Of a DNA stretch of 64,000 nt, positions 8,270 to 17,842 are shown piece after piece. Each line of letters begins with the position of its first letter. Position 1 is the first letter of the stretch. The position numbers and the translations under genes are program-made. The stretch is taken from assembly GCF_017377745.1 (NCBI RefSeq), contig NZ_JAFVMG010000004.1, positions 102,030-166,029 on the forward strand. Reading direction: 5' to 3'. This DNA is from Acetobacter suratthaniensis. Lineage in GTDB: Bacteria; Pseudomonadota; Alphaproteobacteria; Acetobacterales; Acetobacteraceae. The notes below the pieces were generated by a model that was not told the origin of the DNA, made no database searches, and saw nothing but the letters and a program-made list of their open reading frames with translations.

Positions 8270-8355
8270 GCTTCGAGTACTGCCCCAACTGTCTCGGCAA
8301 GGAAAGAGGAAAAGCCACCGGGCAGCCGGGCGCGTATCCCATGCGGTTTTTTGTT

Positions 8356-8374
8356 GATAATGAGAATTATTATC
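8356..8374. promoter_or_regulatory. Fur box
   Basis: GATAATGAGAATTATTATC matches the 19-base Fur consensus GATAATGATAATCATTATC at 17 of 19 positions. It lies 63 bases before the plus-strand gene at 8437 and about 85 bases before the start of pyrD on the minus strand. Iron repression of the 8437 gene is the more likely role. Confidence 0.8.
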
Positions 8375-8436
8375 ATTTATAAGGGGTCATCATCTTCACT
8401 TCAGAGGCCGCGGGTCAGCTACCCACGGAACGCACA

Positions 8437-9018
8437 ATGTCAACAATGCCTGTTTATCTGACGGATCTTCCCTCTAGCGAACGGCTGACCCTGTGGACTA
8501 TCCGTCGCCTTGCCGCACCGCAAACCACGCGCTCTGAACGTGCCCAGACCGGCGGTGTAGCGCTACCATGCTTCCTGCCCTGTTTCCGCCGCGAGTTTAT
8601 GGCTGTTACCAAAGCTTTCCATGAAGCTCTGGCCGACCTGTCCTTCAGGGGCAATGAACCACCCACCCGCAGCCCGGCTCCGGCGACACTCGATATTCGC
8701 ACGGGCGGCACACTCGCCGTGACCGAAACCGAATACACCCTGCTGCTTGCAACAGAAGCCGCACAAAACGAGCGCGAAGCCGACATGCACACCCTGCTAC
8801 GCCCGCTGCTGCCACTGGCACGGCTACGCCTGCGCATGATGACAGCCCTGACAACACTGGGCGCCTGCCTGGCGGGTGCGGGATACTGGCTTTCGCCTCA
8901 TGCGGCGCGGAATCTGTCCCCCTGCCTGTTTTCCAGCGCAGCACCGGTGCCGCCCGTGCAGGCCATGCGCCCCCAGCGTATGGCACTGGCCAGATCCCTG
9001 TCCTATCGGCACCAGTAA
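8437..9018 (+). CDS. Unknown membrane protein downstream of a Fur box
   Basis: A 193-residue protein I cannot assign. Residues 14-27 (S-E-R-L-T-L-W-T-I-R-R-L-A) look like an amphipathic helix; a C-x3-C pair follows in L-P-C-F-L-P-C-F. The middle (about 75-110) is polar, and residues 125-150 (L-R-L-R-M-M-T-A-L-T-T-L-G-A-C-L-A-G-A-G-Y-W-L) form one probable membrane helix. The C-terminal tail is Pro/Ala-rich. An alternative start is the ATG at 8446. The strong Fur box upstream implies expression under iron limitation, so a role in iron uptake or sparing is inferred. No recognised iron gene is adjacent; dinB follows after 63 bases. Confidence 0.65.
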   Translation: MSTMPVYLTDLPSSERLTLWTIRRLAAPQTTRSERAQTGGVALPCFLPCFRREFMAVTKAFHEALADLSFRGNEPPTRSPAPATLDIRTGGTLAVTETEYTLLLATEAAQNEREADMHTLLRPLLPLARLRLRMMTALTTLGACLAGAGYWLSPHAARNLSPCLFSSAAPVPPVQAMRPQRMALARSLSYRHQ

Positions 9019-9081
9019 CGCGCCCGACGGGAGTTCTGTTTTTGTTCCATTTGTCCGGGCACTGTGCTATGTCACGGCTCC

Positions 9082-10167
9082 ATGACACAGCCTGTGCGCC
9101 GGATCATCCATATCGACATGGACGCGTTCTACGCCTCGGTCGAACAGCGCGACAATCCGGCCCTGCGGGGGCGGCCTGTCGCGGTGGGCCGCAGTCAGGA
9201 ACGCGGGGTCGTTGCCGCCGCCAGCTACGAGGCCCGGCCCTTTGGCGTACGCTCGGCCATGCCCTCGCTACTGGCACAAAGACGCTGCCCGCAGCTTGTC
9301 TTTGTCCCGCCCCGATTTGAAGTCTATCGGGCGGTTTCTGCACAGATACACGCCATTTTCGCGCGCTATACACCGCTTATCCAGCCTCTCTCGCTTGATG
9401 AAGCCTATCTGGACATTACCCAGCCCCTGATCCGCCGGGCATCGGCCACGGCCATCGCACAGGAAATCCGCGCCGCCATTCTGGCTGAAACCGGGCTGAC
9501 AGCCTCAGCCGGGGTTTCATACAACAAGTTTCTGGCCAAGCTGGCCTCGGATCATAACAAACCTAACGGGCAGTTTGTGATCCCTCCCGGCGCGGGACAG
9601 GATTTTGTCGCCTCCCTGCCTGTCAGCGCCTTTCATGGTGTTGGCCCGGCCACCGCCCGGCGCATGAACGCGCTGGGTATCCAGACCGGCGCTGACCTGC
9701 GCGGTTTTTCGCTTGAAACCCTGCGCCAGCATTTTGGCAAAGCCGCCGCCTTCTATCATGGCATCGCCCGTGGCGAAGACACGCGCCCGGTAGAACCCGA
9801 TCGCCCCCGTAAATCACTGGGCAAGGAAACCACCTTCGATCAGGATCTCAGATACGATCAGGATTTATGCGAAGCCTTGCACACACTGGCCGACAGGGTC
9901 TGGGCCGGTTGTGAAAAACGGGGGCTTTTAGGGCGCACCATCACCCTAAAACTACGCCATGCGGATTTCAGCCAGCTTACCCGCTCGCTTTCACGCCAGA
10001 CACCCGTACGCAATCAGGCTGATCTTTTACACGCGGGGCTGCATCTGCTGCGCCCGCTGCTTCCTCTGCAAAAACCGGTGCGCCTGCTGGGCATTACCGT
10101 TTCCAGCCTGTGCAGCCCTCATGCCGAGGGCGAGGCGGAGCAGCTTTCGCTCCTCCCCTCCGCCTGA
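9082..10167 (+). CDS. dinB: DNA polymerase IV (Y-family)
   Basis: Error-prone translesion polymerase. Catalytic blocks are I-D-M-D-A-F-Y-A-S-V-E-Q near the start and P-L-S-L-D-E-A-Y-L-D-I-T near residue 107, with the S-A-G-V-S-Y-N-K-F-L-A-K-L-A-S-D and F-H-G-V-G-P-A-T-A-R-R helix-hairpin-helix regions. The start at 9082 (M-T-Q-P-V-R-R-I) gives a normal 361 residues; the in-frame ATG at 9064 adds only six. The C-terminal end E-Q-L-S-L-L-P resembles the beta-clamp-binding pentapeptide QL(S/D)LF. No LexA-like box was obvious upstream. Confidence 0.93.
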   Translation: MTQPVRRIIHIDMDAFYASVEQRDNPALRGRPVAVGRSQERGVVAAASYEARPFGVRSAMPSLLAQRRCPQLVFVPPRFEVYRAVSAQIHAIFARYTPLIQPLSLDEAYLDITQPLIRRASATAIAQEIRAAILAETGLTASAGVSYNKFLAKLASDHNKPNGQFVIPPGAGQDFVASLPVSAFHGVGPATARRMNALGIQTGADLRGFSLETLRQHFGKAAAFYHGIARGEDTRPVEPDRPRKSLGKETTFDQDLRYDQDLCEALHTLADRVWAGCEKRGLLGRTITLKLRHADFSQLTRSLSRQTPVRNQADLLHAGLHLLRPLLPLQKPVRLLGITVSSLCSPHAEGEAEQLSLLPSA

Positions 10168-10203
10168 ACAGGCAGGAGCACTCTGTACCCCTGCCCACAG
10201 CCC

Positions 10204-12996
10204 TTACCAGTTCGCGGCTGGGCCTTTGACAATAGTGGACAGATCATCCGGGCGTATCCACTGCTTGAACGCCGCCTGAATATCGGCCCCGGTAGCGTTG
10301 TAATACGCCTGTGCCGCACGGTCGGCATTATCAAGCGGCAGATCCAGATTGGCCAGATTCAGATACAGCGATGCAATACGGTCAAGACTTGCCCGCTGGA
10401 GCGGAATACGCCGCAGCAGCGATGCCTTGGCCAGAGACAGTTCCGCATCCGTGGGGGGGGCTGACACCATCGCCCCGACATCATGCAACACCGCCGCACG
10501 TGCCTTGCCCACCTTATCCGGGTCTGCTCCGTAATTGACCATATAGGTGCCGCGTGTGCGCCCCCACTCAAAATCGCTGCCAACGTTATAGACGTAACCA
10601 GTCTTCACACGCAGGTCGCGGTACAGACGCGATGAGAACAGCCCGCCGCCCAGAACCTCATTGCCAAGCTGGAGCGTGAAGTGAGCCGGGTTGGAGGCGG
10701 TCAGGCCCAGTGTCTCGGCCAGCACCACCTCATCCTGCACGCTGCTTTTATCTGGCACATGCGCGCGCGATGCCTTGCTGAGCGGCACAGCGGGCAGATC
10801 CAGTTCAGGTTTTGGCCCTTCTGCACGCCAGCCGCCAAAAGCCTGCTCCACGACCGCCCGCGCCTTCTCGGGCGTGACATCGCCCGTCACCACAATGGTG
10901 GTCAGGTCTGGCCGCCAAGCGTGGGCGTAATAGTGCAGCACATCATCATGTGTAACATGCGTGATGCTCTGCGGCGTTGCTTCACGCAGGGTCGGGTCTT
11001 TGGGCGGCAGAATGGCAGCCTTGATCGCCTGCGTGAACAGATGCCCCGGAGAGGCCAGCTCACCCGCCTGTGCCTGTGCTGTCTGCGCCCTGACAATTTC
11101 GAAATCACTGACAGGGAAAGCCGGATGCAGTTCGTTTTCTGCCAGCAGGACCATGCCCTTTTCAAAATCAGGCGTCAGAACCCGCAGGCTGAACCCGCTT
11201 CCCGCACTTTCCCATGCGGGAATATCATCCAGTGCTTTCTGGAAAGCCAGACGGTCATGCCGGGTGGTGCCGTAAGCAAAGAGCGCTTCGGTTACGTCGC
11301 TCACCCCTTCCTGCCCCTGCGGCTCTTCCAGTGCCGGGGTCTGGCGTACCTGCCCGGTCAACTGAATGGTGTGGCTGACATGCGAGGGCCAGACAATCAG
11401 CCGCAGGCCGTTGGGCAGGGTGCTGACCGTAGGCTGGGCCGTTGGTTCGGGCTTATCCAGACGGGCCAGATCCTTTTCTGCCCATTCGGGCAGGGGAACG
11501 GGCTTGTCCGGCGTGGCGCCAAACGATTCCGCTCCGCCAAACCCTTTGCCCGCCACAGGCTGGCCCGAGCTTTCAGGGGTTAGCACGGCAGAAACCGCAT
11601 GGGCCGGGTCAAGCAGGGTTGTGGCCAGTGCATTGACAGCTTCAGGCGTTACAGCCTGATAGGCCGCCACCATATCTCCGGGGGATTCCAGCTTCTGGAG
11701 CGCCAGCGCGTTCGACCACAGCTCGGCCAGCCCGCTGACCGAATTGGCCGCAAACTGCAACTGCGCAATCTCGCGCCGCTTGGCGGCCTCGACCAGATCG
11801 GCCGGGACACCCTCACGGCGGATTTTTTCCAGCACGGCACGCATGTCATCCATGGTCTTTTTGGCATCGCCCCCCTTGGGGAAAGCCGCCAGCGCCAGAC
11901 CGAAGCCCGCCAGTTGCTTGGGCGCATATTCAAACCCTGCAAACAGCGCACGCCCCTGCGGCACAAGCTGATACAGCGCCCCACGCTGGCTGGACAGCAC
12001 ATCGGACAGAATATCCGCCACCGCGAAATCCCGCTCGGAAGAACCCGGCATGGGGAAAGCCAGCGTTGCAAACCCGACCGGATAATCCGTGGAGAAAGAC
12101 AGGGTTTTGGCCGGCGGCGGCACGGGGGCAACCGGTGCGCGCGCAGGCAGCTTGCGGCTGGGAATATCACCGAAAGTCTTTTCAACCAGCTCAAGCGTGG
12201 TAACCGGGTTTACATCACCCGCGATCACCAGCACCGCGTTGTTGGGCGCATACCATTTGCGATAGAAGGCGCGCAGATCAGCCGCTTTCGTGCGTTCAAA
12301 AGAGGGGCGCGTACCGAGCGCATCATGTTCATACGGCGTGCCTGCGAACAGGATAGCCTGCAACTGCGCCAGATACAGATAGGCCGGGCTGGACAGGTCG
12401 CGCGAGACTTCCTGTTCGATCGCACCGCGCTCCTTCTGCCAGTCAGCCTCGGACAGGGTCAGCCCCGTCATACGCAGCGCTTCGATTTTGAGCAGCACCG
12501 GCAGATCACGCGACTGCGCCGTATAGAAATACTGCGTAACGTCCTCGGTGGTATCGGCATTATAGCTGCCGCCCAGCCGTGCCCCGACAGAGGCAAGCTG
12601 GTCCTTGTCCAGCCCGGCGCTGCCCCGGAACATCATGTGTTCAAGCGCATGGGCCGTGCCCGGAAAGCCCTTGGGTGCTTCCGCAGAACCAACAAGATAG
12701 TTGATTTCAGTCGTAACCACCGGTGCCAGACGATCCGGCACGATCACCACCCGCAGCCCGTTAGCCAGAGTGGCGCGTACAACCTGTGCGCTGCTCAGGG
12801 CAGCAGGTACCAGAGCTGATGGCATGCCGGGGGATGACATCTGGCCTGCGGGCATGTCCATGACCGGCTGCGCCAGAGCGGGCGCAACCGGCAGGGCCAC
12901 CCCTGCAAGGCATGTCGCCGCACACAGGGCAAGGCTAAGGGTGCGGGCAAAACCGGGCAACCGCTTACTGGTCATGCGGGCGGGACACTTTGTCAT
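10204..12996 (-). CDS. Secreted M16 (pitrilysin/insulinase-type) zinc protease, two-domain
   Basis: A 930-residue protein with a signal peptide (hydrophobic core about residues 17-42, ending A-P-A-L-A). The first M16 domain carries the inverted zinc motif H-A-L-E-H at residues 116-120 with the downstream T-T-E-D-V-T-Q-Y-F-Y helix. The second half repeats the fold without the motif (V-S-T-L-P-N-G-L-R-L-I-V onward), as in single-chain tandem M16 peptidases such as PqqL/YmxG-type proteins. Probably periplasmic. The start may instead be the ATG seven codons in (M-T-S-K-R-L). Substrate unknown. Confidence 0.9.
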   Translation of the reverse strand: MTKCPARMTSKRLPGFARTLSLALCAATCLAGVALPVAPALAQPVMDMPAGQMSSPGMPSALVPAALSSAQVVRATLANGLRVVIVPDRLAPVVTTEINYLVGSAEAPKGFPGTAHALEHMMFRGSAGLDKDQLASVGARLGGSYNADTTEDVTQYFYTAQSRDLPVLLKIEALRMTGLTLSEADWQKERGAIEQEVSRDLSSPAYLYLAQLQAILFAGTPYEHDALGTRPSFERTKAADLRAFYRKWYAPNNAVLVIAGDVNPVTTLELVEKTFGDIPSRKLPARAPVAPVPPPAKTLSFSTDYPVGFATLAFPMPGSSERDFAVADILSDVLSSQRGALYQLVPQGRALFAGFEYAPKQLAGFGLALAAFPKGGDAKKTMDDMRAVLEKIRREGVPADLVEAAKRREIAQLQFAANSVSGLAELWSNALALQKLESPGDMVAAYQAVTPEAVNALATTLLDPAHAVSAVLTPESSGQPVAGKGFGGAESFGATPDKPVPLPEWAEKDLARLDKPEPTAQPTVSTLPNGLRLIVWPSHVSHTIQLTGQVRQTPALEEPQGQEGVSDVTEALFAYGTTRHDRLAFQKALDDIPAWESAGSGFSLRVLTPDFEKGMVLLAENELHPAFPVSDFEIVRAQTAQAQAGELASPGHLFTQAIKAAILPPKDPTLREATPQSITHVTHDDVLHYYAHAWRPDLTTIVVTGDVTPEKARAVVEQAFGGWRAEGPKPELDLPAVPLSKASRAHVPDKSSVQDEVVLAETLGLTASNPAHFTLQLGNEVLGGGLFSSRLYRDLRVKTGYVYNVGSDFEWGRTRGTYMVNYGADPDKVGKARAAVLHDVGAMVSAPPTDAELSLAKASLLRRIPLQRASLDRIASLYLNLANLDLPLDNADRAAQAYYNATGADIQAAFKQWIRPDDLSTIVKGPAANW

Positions 12997-13047
12997 CAGT
13001 TTTTCCTGTTTCCTGCTTCAACACCATGAAAGATCAAGCACCTGTTC

Positions 13048-13710
13048 TCAGGCGTCCAGACCCGGCAAGGCGAGTTTCTTGGCTAAGGCCGACAGCCGGT
13101 GACGGCGCAGTTCGGAGCGGGCCTTGGCGTCACGGGTCATGTAATTGAGCTGAATGGTGTAGCGTGGCCCCACATACTGGCGGTGGCCATGCCATGTATC
13201 CGGCCCATTGGGGAAAACAAGCAGCGTGCCATCGACCGGCTGCACCTCATGCACATAGTCCTCTATGTCATGCGGGCCGCGCAACAACCGCAGGCAGCCT
13301 TCCTGCTTTTCCCATGTCTCGCCCGAGGGGTTGAGATAGAGCAGAATGGTCACGCGCTTGGCGAGGGAATCTGTATGAATCCGTCCGTCCTTCTCGCGCG
13401 TGCGCCCCCTGATCGTGAGCATGGAGGGCGCATCTGACAGATCCAGATCGAGCTTTTGCGCAATGCGCTGGCGCAGTTCCGGCCCTTCCATCTGTGCGAC
13501 AAGCGCACGCATGAGGGGCGACAGGCTCAGCGATTGCGGCGGGAACGATCCGCCCGAAGGAATATGCGGCAGGCTTGCAAACACACGGGCCAGATCCTGT
13601 GCGCGAATGAAATGCGGCACCACCACATGCCGGAAAGGCTCGGTGCGGATGGGAGCACGCGCGAGCGCTTCGTAATCCGGTTCTAGGTCTGCCTGAGGCA
13701 CGTTGTTCAT
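13048..13710 (-). CDS. 2-oxoglutarate/Fe(II)-dependent oxygenase
   Basis: A prolyl-4-hydroxylase-like protein of 220 residues. The iron facial triad is visible as H-T-D in R-I-H-T-D-S-L-A-K-R and the distal His in W-H-G-H-R, followed by the 2-oxoglutarate Arg candidate in G-P-R-Y-T-I-Q-L-N-Y. The target is unknown. A GTG at 13725 would add five residues; ATG at 13710 is chosen on codon preference alone. The M16 protease gene lies downstream on the same strand and uvrB upstream. Confidence 0.82.
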   Translation of the reverse strand: MNNVPQADLEPDYEALARAPIRTEPFRHVVVPHFIRAQDLARVFASLPHIPSGGSFPPQSLSLSPLMRALVAQMEGPELRQRIAQKLDLDLSDAPSMLTIRGRTREKDGRIHTDSLAKRVTILLYLNPSGETWEKQEGCLRLLRGPHDIEDYVHEVQPVDGTLLVFPNGPDTWHGHRQYVGPRYTIQLNYMTRDAKARSELRRHRLSALAKKLALPGLDA

Positions 13711-13781
13711 ATCCTGGCCAATCACACTGCGGATTATCCCGCCCAGACGGTAGAAGCCTTGCCCCCCATAAACAAGACCCC

Positions 13782-16049
13782 CTACCGGCGCGCCCGGCCT
13801 CCGCCTTTGCTGGGCCGGGGTTCGTACCCACCCCCACCCGGCCCGAACGGGCGGGGCGTGGTATCCTTTTTGCCCCGGCGCGCACCCCCCGCCTTACCCG
13901 CGACAGAAGTGGCGACAGGTGCGGCTGGCAGGCCGAGCTGGGCGGCTTCAAGCCGCCTGATCTCGTCACGCAAGCGGGCGGCGGTTTCAAACTCCAGATC
14001 GGCGGCAGCCTCGCGCATACGCTTTTCCAACGCAGCCAGAGTCGCGGCACCATCCTGCCCCACAAATTCGGTGGCCCCCGTTTCCTTGTCGGGCGTTACG
14101 GTCACATAGTCCTGCTCAAACACGGAGCCAACAATATCGCTGATCTGCTTGCGCACGCTTTGCGGGGTAATGCCGTGGGCTTCGTTCCAGGCCATCTGCT
14201 TTTCACGGCGTCGGGCGGTTTCTTCCACTGCATAGTTCAGGGAGTCCGTCATTTTATCGGCATAAAGCAGCACGCGGCCCTCCACGTTACGGGCGGCGCG
14301 GCCTATGGTCTGGATCAGCGAAGTGCGTGAACGCAGGAAGCCTTCCTTATCGGCATCGAGAATGGCCACCAGCGAACATTCGGGAATATCCAGCCCCTCG
14401 CGCAGAAGGTTGATACCAATCAACACATCGAAAGCGCCCATGCGCAGATCGCGGATGATTTCGATCCGCTCCAGCGTATCCACATCCGAATGCAGATACC
14501 GCACTTTAATCCCGGCCTCGTTCATATAGTCGGTCAGGTCTTCGGCCATGCGCTTGGTCAGGGTGGTGACCAGCACCCGGCCACCACGCTCGATGGTGGC
14601 GCGGCATTCGGCCAGCAGGTCATCCACCTGATGCTCCACGGGGCGGATATCCGTCACGGGGTCGATCAGCCCTGTGGGCCGGATAACCTGCTCGGCAAAC
14701 ACGCCGCCCGTGCGCTCCATCTCCCACGGGCCGGGGGTAGCACTTACAAACAGGGTCTGGGGGCGGAACGTATCCCACTCGGCAAAATTCAGCGGCCTGT
14801 TATCCAGACAGGACGGCAGGCGGAACCCGAAATCCGACAGGATGGATTTGCGGGCATGGTCTCCACGTTCCATGCCGCCAATCTGCGGTACGGTCACATG
14901 GCTTTCATCCACAATAAGCAGCGCATCGCGCGGGAGATATTCAAACAGGGTCGGGGGTGGGTCGCCCGGATTACGACCGGACAGATAGCGCGAGTAGTTT
15001 TCGATGCCTTTGCACACACCGGTTGTCTCCAGCATTTCAAGGTCGAACAGGGTGCGCTGGTCAAGCCGTTCGGCCTCAAGCAGCTTACCGCCCTTGGTAA
15101 ACTGGTCGAGCCGCTCACGGAGTTCCTGCTTGATGCCGATAATCGCCTGATTGAGCGTTGGCCGGGGCGTTACGTAATGGCTGTTGGCGTAAATGGTAAT
15201 TTCCTGAAGGTCAGCCGTTTTTTCGCCCGTAAGCGGATCGAACTCGATGATCCCATCCACCTCATCGCCAAACAGGGAAATACGCCAGGCCCTGTCTTCA
15301 TTCTGCACGGGGAATACATCCACCGTCTCGCCCCGGACACGGAACGTGCCACGGGTAAAGGCTGCATCATTCCGGCGGTATTGCAATTCCACCAGACTAC
15401 GCACCAGTTTGTCGCGGTCGATCTCGCCCCCCAGTGCAAGTTTGACCACCATACGTGCATAGGTCTCCACCGAGCCGATACCGTAAATACACGAGACCGA
15501 GGCAACGATAATCACATCATTACGCTCCAGCAGCGCCTGTGTGGCGGCGTGGCGCATACGATCGATCTGTTCGTTTATCTGGCTGTCTTTTTCAATATAG
15601 GTATCAGAACGCGGCACATAGGCTTCGGGCTGGTAATAGTCGTAATAGCTGACAAAATACTCCACCGCATTGTTGGGGAAAAACTGCTTCATTTCCCCGT
15701 AAAGCTGGGCAGCCAGCGTTTTATTGGGTGCCAGAATAAGGGTCGGTTTCTGGGTGGCCTCGATAATTTTGGCCATGCTGAAGGTTTTGCCCGAGCCTGT
15801 AACCCCGAGCAGCACCTGATCGCGCTCACCCGCCTCCACACCCCGCACCAACTCGGCAATGGCCTGCGGCTGATCGCCCGCGGGTTCATACTCGGACACA
15901 ACCTCCATCCGCCGCAGCTTGGGCCGTGGGGCCTGCTGTTCGGGCTGGAAGGTTACGGCTGGCAGCAGGGCTGCACGCTCACTCAGCGTGCCGCGTTTGC
16001 GACCGCGTGCGGGAGTGGGTGATGATGTCGGTGGCAAGGGAGCATCCAT
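13782..16049 (-). CDS. uvrB: Excinuclease ABC subunit B
   Basis: Helicase-like damage-verification subunit of nucleotide excision repair. Walker A G-V-T-G-S-G-K-T, the beta-hairpin region [16 protein letters not shown], the helicase block L-R-E-G-L-D-I-P-E and Q-T-I-G-R-A-A-R are all present, plus a C-terminal UVR helix. The start at 16049 (M-D-A-P-L-P-P) gives 755 residues with a 45-residue N-terminal extension before [14 protein letters not shown]; the frame to 16142 overlaps the upstream gene. The C-terminus ends in a Gly/Pro/Arg-rich tail. Confidence 0.96.
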   Translation of the reverse strand: MDAPLPPTSSPTPARGRKRGTLSERAALLPAVTFQPEQQAPRPKLRRMEVVSEYEPAGDQPQAIAELVRGVEAGERDQVLLGVTGSGKTFSMAKIIEATQKPTLILAPNKTLAAQLYGEMKQFFPNNAVEYFVSYYDYYQPEAYVPRSDTYIEKDSQINEQIDRMRHAATQALLERNDVIIVASVSCIYGIGSVETYARMVVKLALGGEIDRDKLVRSLVELQYRRNDAAFTRGTFRVRGETVDVFPVQNEDRAWRISLFGDEVDGIIEFDPLTGEKTADLQEITIYANSHYVTPRPTLNQAIIGIKQELRERLDQFTKGGKLLEAERLDQRTLFDLEMLETTGVCKGIENYSRYLSGRNPGDPPPTLFEYLPRDALLIVDESHVTVPQIGGMERGDHARKSILSDFGFRLPSCLDNRPLNFAEWDTFRPQTLFVSATPGPWEMERTGGVFAEQVIRPTGLIDPVTDIRPVEHQVDDLLAECRATIERGGRVLVTTLTKRMAEDLTDYMNEAGIKVRYLHSDVDTLERIEIIRDLRMGAFDVLIGINLLREGLDIPECSLVAILDADKEGFLRSRTSLIQTIGRAARNVEGRVLLYADKMTDSLNYAVEETARRREKQMAWNEAHGITPQSVRKQISDIVGSVFEQDYVTVTPDKETGATEFVGQDGAATLAALEKRMREAAADLEFETAARLRDEIRRLEAAQLGLPAAPVATSVAGKAGGARRGKKDTTPRPFGPGGGGYEPRPSKGGGRARR

Positions 16050-16116
16050 GCCCCAAACATGGCCCCGCACCGCCGGTTGCGCAAGGGAGTGGCCGCGCTG
16101 TAAGAGAGCGCTCCGG

Positions 16117-16581
16117 CTACGCGAAACGCCAGTGCAGGGCATGAAAGACCATGCGCGACAACGGCGTGTGCGACAGCACGATCAGCACCATGCCCACGAT
16201 AATCGCCACCCGGCTGCCGGAACGGGCATATAGTCCCAGCATTTCATCGCGGCTGGCCATGTCCAGAAACCGATCAAGCCCATCGTAACCGGCCTGTTCG
16301 CGCTGGCGGCGATAACGGGCCAGAAACTCGGCAGGCAGGCCCGCCCGCTCAAACTGTGTAGCGCTGTAGCGATCAAGCTCATCGCGCCGGTAACGCAGCA
16401 CACCATCCTGATGCCTGACCGGGCGCGGGCCGCCGCCAATCCGCTCTAAAAGCCATAGCCGCCGCGCGGGCACACCCAGATACCCCGCAGCCTGCCTACG
16501 CTCCAGAATCTGCTGGAGCGGGAAGGGGCAGACAGTCGCCTGCCCGGATACGGTATCCGAGGGGACGTGAGGATCTTTCAT
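16117..16581 (-). CDS. HTH (excisionase/MerR-like) protein with C-terminal membrane anchor
   Basis: A 154-residue protein from the ATG at 16581. Residues about 25-70 ([16 protein letters not shown] then [10 protein letters not shown]) fit the winged-helix HTH_17 domain of excisionases. A polar helical linker follows (about 75-115), and then one strong membrane helix ([15 protein letters not shown]). DNA-binding proteins of this class are normally soluble, so membrane attachment is unusual. Co-directional with uvrB (67-bp gap). Function unknown. Confidence 0.68.
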   Translation of the reverse strand: MKDPHVPSDTVSGQATVCPFPLQQILERRQAAGYLGVPARRLWLLERIGGGPRPVRHQDGVLRYRRDELDRYSATQFERAGLPAEFLARYRRQREQAGYDGLDRFLDMASRDEMLGLYARSGSRVAIIVGMVLIVLSHTPLSRMVFHALHWRFA

Positions 16582-16699
16582 GACATCCGAGCTTGGAAAA
16601 AAAGAACAGGTCAAGTCAATGCCTGTCTTGCCATTGCCGCCCTGTCACCGATGCACAGGCCGATTGACCATTAATCAGGCAGGCCGCATCCTTGGCGCC

Positions 16700-17155
16700 A
16701 TGCAACACACTCTTTCTACGCCCTCCCTGCCCCGTGTCGGTGTGCTGGCTGTTATCCGGCATGAAGACAGGTTTTTACTCGTCCGGCGTGGCAAAATGCC
16801 CGATGCCGGTCTGTGGGGTTTTCCCGGCGGCAAGGTAGAGCCGGGAGAAACGCTGCAACAGGCCGCAACCCGTGAACTGGCGGAAGAAACAGCCCTGAAC
16901 GCCACAGGACAGGATGTGATTGATACTTTCGAGTCGATCCGCCATGACGCGGCAGGCGCACTGGCGTTTCATTACGTCATTATCGCGGTGCGCTGTCAGC
17001 TCCCCGCCGGGCCATGCCCGACCCCGCAGGCGGGTGATGATGCACTGGAAGCCCGCTGGTTTTCCCATGCCCAAATCAAAGCGCTGGGGCCGCTGGCCTG
17101 CGAACGGCTGGAAACGCTAGCCACACAGGTCATGCGGGCCGAAGGCGTCCTGTAA
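16700..17155 (+). CDS. NUDIX hydrolase (ADP-ribose pyrophosphatase-like)
   Basis: The NUDIX box is G-G-K-V-E-P-G-E followed by R-E-L-A-E-E-T-A-L; the usual Gly before the last residue is Ala. The neighbouring G-L-W-G-F-P opening is typical. The ATG at 16700 gives 151 residues; the frame extends to 16580 but that part overlaps the divergent HTH gene and has no family features. Substrate unknown. Single-gene unit. Confidence 0.83.
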   Translation: MQHTLSTPSLPRVGVLAVIRHEDRFLLVRRGKMPDAGLWGFPGGKVEPGETLQQAATRELAEETALNATGQDVIDTFESIRHDAAGALAFHYVIIAVRCQLPAGPCPTPQAGDDALEARWFSHAQIKALGPLACERLETLATQVMRAEGVL

Positions 17156-17192
17156 GGCGTATAGGCCTGCTACCCTGCCCTATTGGCCTACC

Positions 17193-17708
17193 TTAGTGAA
17201 AGATGCGCCGTGTCTGGCGCTGGCCTGAACGTAAGCTGCCAATCAGCCCCGCCATGACCACCAGCGCATAAACCCCACCCATGACAGACATGGAAACCGG
17301 CACACCCGGCACCAGATAGGTTGGCGAATCACAGGGTTTCTGAGGCCGTAACGGCATGGAGGCCAGACGCTCGGCCATCGTATGTCCATACAGGTGCGGA
17401 GCATGGCACGCTGGCAGCGGGCTGGGCCACCAGCCCCACTCTACACCCGCATGGCACACGGTAAGCCCGAAGGATGCCAGCATCAGCAGTACTCCGCACC
17501 ACAGGAACACCCGCCGCAGAGCTCCGGGCAGAACCGCTGCGGCAAGCCCCGCCACCATCAGGATACGCCACGGCCACCGTTCCAGCAGGCACAGCTCGCA
17601 CGGCATGATACCCAGACCGCGCTCGACCCACCACGCAAAGGCCAGCGCCAGCCCTCCCGCCAGTATCATCAGCACGCCGGGTGTCGGCCCTGTTCTGTCG
17701 CGGCTCAT
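17193..17708 (-). CDS. dsbB: Disulfide bond formation protein DsbB
   Basis: An inner-membrane protein that reoxidises DsbA by passing electrons to quinone. Four membrane segments are visible in 171 residues. The first periplasmic loop has the CxxC pair C-E-L-C, followed by L-E-R-W-P-W. The second loop carries the second cysteine pair, in P-A-C-H-A-P and Q-K-P-C-D-S. No dsbA is adjacent. It lies 134 bp downstream of the OtsB-like gene, with no gene seen in that gap. Confidence 0.9.
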   Translation of the reverse strand: MSRDRTGPTPGVLMILAGGLALAFAWWVERGLGIMPCELCLLERWPWRILMVAGLAAAVLPGALRRVFLWCGVLLMLASFGLTVCHAGVEWGWWPSPLPACHAPHLYGHTMAERLASMPLRPQKPCDSPTYLVPGVPVSMSVMGGVYALVVMAGLIGSLRSGQRQTRRIFH

Positions 17709-17842
17709 GTCATGCTCCCGCCTGTTGCTCCGGCCCGTTACCCTGCGCGTTTATGGCCAGACAGCATCCTGCGCCCGCCTTTATGCCTTGGCAACCAGCC
17801 CCTGTATCAGCGTTTTTTCCTGCTTGCGCCTGCCGTGCTGCT

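Noticed and set aside
11599..12819. Long plus-strand frame opposite the M16 protease (406 codons)
   Set aside because: Antisense to a well-supported protease; the translation is rich in Arg, Gln and His, typical of shadows in GC-rich DNA.
14490..16022. 510-codon plus-strand frame opposite uvrB
   Set aside because: Antisense to an unmistakable UvrB with intact motifs.
5893..17155. The two NUDIX genes as a recent duplication
   Set aside because: Outside the NUDIX box their sequences differ strongly, and they lie in unrelated contexts.
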